Shown here one piece after another: positions 61,146 through 64,000 of a stretch of 64,000 nt of DNA; positions within the stretch are counted from its first letter, which is position 1, and each line of letters begins with the position of its first letter. A program made the translations under genes and the position numbers. Source of the stretch: Hyphomicrobiales bacterium (GTDB lineage Bacteria > Pseudomonadota > Alphaproteobacteria > Rhizobiales > Rhizobiaceae); contig UCCA01000023.1 of assembly GCA_900470805.1 (NCBI GenBank), positions 124,001-188,000 of the forward strand, written 5' to 3'. Below the pieces are notes generated by a model, which had not been told where the DNA came from, did no database searches, and worked only from the letters and a program-made list of their open reading frames with translations.

Positions 61146-63224
61146 TCAATCGACGAAGACGCCGACGCTGGCGGCCCGTCCCATGGCGTCGATCACGGTG
61201 AGCTTGGAATAGCCGCCGCCATCCGGTAACCACTGGTTCGTCCGCCGCCTCGATATGTCAGGCAACGGCTTGCCGTTGGCAAGCCAGCGGAAGGGGGCGC
61301 GCCCGCCTTGAAGTTTGAGCATCAGTGGCGAAAGCGCACCATCCTTGGCGCCGAGATCGACATGCGCGCCTTCCGGTGGATAGACGATCTGCGGTGCCGG
61401 CTCGCGCCCTGATGTGGCCAGAAGACCGCTCGGAGTGATCGCGAAACGGCGCTGGCTGATCGGCAGTTGAGCCTGCGCGATCCGCACCGCGCCCGAAGGT
61501 GGTCGCGGCAGCGGCGTCGTCGCCAGCCCCGATTTGGCAAAGCCTTCGAACAGGATCGGCGCCGCCGTACCATACCCCGTCAGACCGGGAGAGGCGCCGT
61601 TGTCGGGCCGCCCGACCCAGACGCCGAGGACGTAGCGGCCATCATAGCCCACCGACCAGGCATCCCGGTAGCCATAGCTCGTACCCGTCTTGTAGGCGAT
61701 GCCGCGCTGCGGCGCGCCGGCCGGCGGAATGACGCCAGACAGAATGTCCGCGATATTCCAGACGGCAACGGGCTCCAGCAGCGCCTCGCCATCGATCTTG
61801 CCGGGCTTGCCGGACACCCCATCGCCGATCCTGACGGGCTGGCCGCGATTGGCGAGCGCCGTGTAGAGCTGCACCAGATCCTTCAGCGTCAGGCCGACAC
61901 CACCCAGCCCGATCGCTAGGCCCGGCGTTTCGTTGGCCGGCAGCACCGGGCGCACCTCGGCGCGGCGGAAGCGGATCAACAGCTTGGCGGGATTGACGGC
62001 ATCGAGCAGCTTGACGGCGGGGACGTTGAGCGACAGTTGCAGCGCATCGCGCACCGTCACGTCGCCCTGATAGCTCATGTCGAAATTGCGCGGGCGATAA
62101 CCGAAGAAGTCGGCGGGGCGATCCTCGATGATCGTTTCCTGGCTGACCAGCCCCTCCTCGAAGGCGAGGCCATAGATGAACGGCTTTAGCGTCGAACCCG
62201 GCGAGCGGTTGACGCGGGTCATGTCGATCCATCCGGATCGGCTGGCGTCGAAGTAGTCTGCGGAGCCGACCTCGCCAACGATATCGCCGGTCTCGGCGTC
62301 CGCCATCACCATTGCCAGCGACAGCTTGGGCCCGAGCTTCAGGGCGGCGGCGCGCGCCACGGACTCCAGCCCCTCCTGCACCCGTTTCTTCAAGGTCGTG
62401 CGGTGCTGCAGCACATCCGGTTCCTTGCGCCGCGCCGCCTCGCCGACATGTGCCGCCAGCGCCGGCAGTTGCATGCGCTTTGCCGGGACCAGCGTTGCTT
62501 CGGCCCGCTCCGCCTCGCCTTCTCCCACCGCATCGGCGACCGCGACACGCTCCAGCACGCGCTTGCGCGCCGCTTCGGCTGCCGCGAGATTGCGGTCGGG
62601 GCGACGCTTTTCCGGCAGTTGCGGCAAGGCCACGAGCAGGGCCGCCTGCGCCACCGTCAGGCGCTTCGGCTCCTTGCCAAAATAAGCCAGACTTGCGGCC
62701 CTGACGCCCTCGAGATTGCCACCGTACGGCGCATGGGTCAGGTAGATGTCGAGGATCGCCTCCTTTGACAGCCGGCGCTCGATCTGGAGCGCGCGGGCAA
62801 CTTGCAAAAGCTTGGCCGACAGCGAGCGGCCCTGGCGCGGCTCGATCAGCCGGGCGACCTGCATCGACAGCGTCGAGGCGCCGGAGACGATACGGCCATT
62901 GGTGGCAAGCTGGATCGCGGCCCGGCCGATCGCCCATGGATCGATGCCGTCATGTTCGTAGAACCGCCTGTCTTCATAGGCGACGAGCATGCGCAGGAAC
63001 TGCGCATCGACATCGCCGACCGTCGTCCTCAACCGCCAGCGGCCCTCAGGCGTCGCAAAGGCGCGCAGCAGCTGACCATCGGCGTCCAGCACTTCGACCG
63101 AAACGCTGGCCTTGTCGAGCGGCGGTGGAAACGCCCTGTCGGCCGCATCAAGCGCAAGCAGGACGACGCCGGCCATGACGATGCCGGCGACAGCCCCGAT
63201 CGCGAGTTTCCGTCTCAATTTCAT
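61146..63224 (-). CDS. pbpC: Penicillin-binding protein 1C
   Basis: A 692-residue bifunctional peptidoglycan enzyme in the inner membrane, facing the periplasm. An N-terminal anchor helix (LAIGAVAGIVMAGVVLLALDAADRA) precedes the GT51 transglycosylase (MLVAYEDRRFYEHDGIDPWAIGRA, then GASTLSMQVARL). The transpeptidase domain has SPGSTLKPF (STLK), SLNVPAVKL and KTGTSYGYRDAWSVGYD. A C-terminal biPBP domain closes the protein. Its start overlaps the end of the alpha-2-macroglobulin-like gene by 4 nt (ATGA), the usual yfhM-pbpC arrangement. Confidence 0.95.
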   Translation of the reverse strand: MKLRRKLAIGAVAGIVMAGVVLLALDAADRAFPPPLDKASVSVEVLDADGQLLRAFATPEGRWRLRTTVGDVDAQFLRMLVAYEDRRFYEHDGIDPWAIGRAAIQLATNGRIVSGASTLSMQVARLIEPRQGRSLSAKLLQVARALQIERRLSKEAILDIYLTHAPYGGNLEGVRAASLAYFGKEPKRLTVAQAALLVALPQLPEKRRPDRNLAAAEAARKRVLERVAVADAVGEGEAERAEATLVPAKRMQLPALAAHVGEAARRKEPDVLQHRTTLKKRVQEGLESVARAAALKLGPKLSLAMVMADAETGDIVGEVGSADYFDASRSGWIDMTRVNRSPGSTLKPFIYGLAFEEGLVSQETIIEDRPADFFGYRPRNFDMSYQGDVTVRDALQLSLNVPAVKLLDAVNPAKLLIRFRRAEVRPVLPANETPGLAIGLGGVGLTLKDLVQLYTALANRGQPVRIGDGVSGKPGKIDGEALLEPVAVWNIADILSGVIPPAGAPQRGIAYKTGTSYGYRDAWSVGYDGRYVLGVWVGRPDNGASPGLTGYGTAAPILFEGFAKSGLATTPLPRPPSGAVRIAQAQLPISQRRFAITPSGLLATSGREPAPQIVYPPEGAHVDLGAKDGALSPLMLKLQGGRAPFRWLANGKPLPDISRRRTNQWLPDGGGYSKLTVIDAMGRAASVGVFVD

Positions 63225-64000
63225 GGCTGCGCTGCCACGACCTCCATCTTGCCAGTCGCGGTGCGTGCCGAGAGCTGTGGCCGATACATGTCCTCGACAT
63301 TGGCCGCCGGGTGATCGTAGCTGCCGGGCGTCACCGCACGAACGACATAGGCGACATTGATCTCGCGGTTGTCATCGGCGCTGCGGTTGAAGGCCGCGAC
63401 GAAACGATCGTTGCGGAACTCGGTGTGGGCGGCGGTCACCTCGCCGATCCAGTCGAAGTTGGTCAACTGGGCGCTGTCGACCAAGCTCGGATTGTCGATC
63501 TGGAAGCCGGCCGGCAGCAGGTCGGTGATGACGATCCGCGAGGGCCACTTGTTGCTCTCGGTGACGTGCAGCACCACGACATAGCGTTCGTTCTGCTTGG
63601 CTTCCGACACATTCGCCTGCTCGCCATCCAGCGTGTAATAGCTGCGATCGATGGCAAATCCGTCGCCGCCGGCGGGTAGCGGCACTACGGGCGCAGCCAC
63701 CGTGGTCACCACAGCCGAGACCGCGTCGCTGGTCTGGTTGGTCAAGGTCAACGGATGGTCCGCCAGCGCCTCGCCCGTCGTCCGCGCCATGTAGGCACCA
63801 TTGTGAAGCGCACCGTTGACATCGATCTTGAGCGAGTCATCACCGCCCTGGATCGCCCGCGCGGCGAGCAGCATCCAGGCCTGTTCCTGGGTGCTGGTGT
63901 ATTTGCTGCGCTCCCATTCCTTGGCAACGGCCTTGGCGAGTTCCGGCACGATCGGCGGCACGGGCCGGCTTTCGGCGGCAAGCGCCAGGATCGCCGCGCC
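63221..64000 (-). CDS. Alpha-2-macroglobulin family protein (partial, 5' part outside window)
   Basis: The last 259 codons or so of a large minus-strand gene that runs off the window end. The frame is open to base 64000. The visible part contains the late alpha-2-macroglobulin sequence: STQEQAWMLLAARAI, then DVNGALHNGAYMARTTGEALADHPLTLTN, and a receptor-like domain ending TATGKMEVVAAQP. The bacterial members are periplasmic, lipid-anchored protease traps that guard the envelope, and they pair with PBP1C, encoded immediately downstream with a 4-nt overlap. The thioester motif and lipobox are outside the window. Confidence 0.88.
   Translation of the reverse strand, partial: GAAILALAAESRPVPPIVPELAKAVAKEWERSKYTSTQEQAWMLLAARAIQGGDDSLKIDVNGALHNGAYMARTTGEALADHPLTLTNQTSDAVSAVVTTVAAPVVPLPAGGDGFAIDRSYYTLDGEQANVSEAKQNERYVVVLHVTESNKWPSRIVITDLLPAGFQIDNPSLVDSAQLTNFDWIGEVTAAHTEFRNDRFVAAFNRSADDNREINVAYVVRAVTPGSYDHPAANVEDMYRPQLSARTATGKMEVVAAQP

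Noticed and set aside
1..64000. CRISPR arrays, tRNA/rRNA genes, intact insertion sequences, phage genes
   Set aside because: I looked through both strands and saw no regularly spaced repeats, cloverleaf genes, transposases or phage structural genes.

Overview
The window reads as a 64-kb piece of a rhizobial (Rhizobiaceae, Rhizobium-like) genome. The support is GC-rich coding sequence, many ABC uptake systems with their own regulators, an aerobic CobF-to-CobM cobalamin cluster, an ActP/HmrR copper module and a DUF1612 (RHE_PE00001-type) protein. The mix of accessory catabolic modules with the cob cluster suggests a large secondary replicon (chromid or megaplasmid), but no replication or conjugation gene is visible to prove it. 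I saw no tRNA, rRNA, CRISPR array or intact insertion sequence.

Region 1 (1-3.5 kb, minus strand) is an alginate-type polysaccharide operon: algD (GDP-mannose 6-dehydrogenase), alg8 (processive glycosyltransferase) and the start of an alg44-like PilZ gene cut by the window edge. An AT-rich control region precedes it. Region 2 (3.9-6.0 kb) holds a DMT-family exporter divergent from a fatty-acid-hydroxylase-superfamily membrane protein. Region 3 (6.1-13.7 kb) is a sugar module: a GH78 alpha-L-rhamnosidase, a binding protein, two permeases and an ATPase on the minus strand, with a divergent LacI regulator. Region 4 (13.9-20.1 kb) has a small exported protein, a 2H phosphoesterase, and a tetR-MFP-RND efflux operon behind a perfect inverted repeat. 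Region 5 (20.2-22.5 kb) is a DUF4394 protein divergent from an ECF sigma/anti-sigma pair.

Region 6 (22.7-34.4 kb, plus strand) is the most original block. A MalT-like LuxR regulator is followed by a peptide-type ABC transporter (five genes), a hydantoinase/oxoprolinase A protein and two tandem DUF917 paralogues. It looks like a self-contained uptake and breakdown pathway for a cyclic amide, hydantoin-like or modified amino-acid compound.

Region 7 (34.5-45.4 kb) is a stress and redox patchwork: a Tudor-like HVA1 protein, a decayed LacI gene, two exported alpha/beta hydrolase paralogues, a GlcG/HbpS-like protein, a DJ-1/PfpI protein, katG, DUF1330, and AraC, TetR and LuxR regulators. It includes a gene-poor kilobase (43.6-44.6 kb). 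Region 8 (46.0-53.1 kb) is cobF-G-H-I-J-L-M on the minus strand with cobK inverted between cobJ and cobL. Region 9 (53.5-64 kb) holds the DUF1612 protein, a Bax-inhibitor-1 protein next to an ECF sigma/anti-sigma pair, the copper ATPase actP with hmrR and a textbook CueR-type promoter, a cytosine-deaminase-like amidohydrolase, pbpC, and the end of an alpha-2-macroglobulin gene cut by the window edge.
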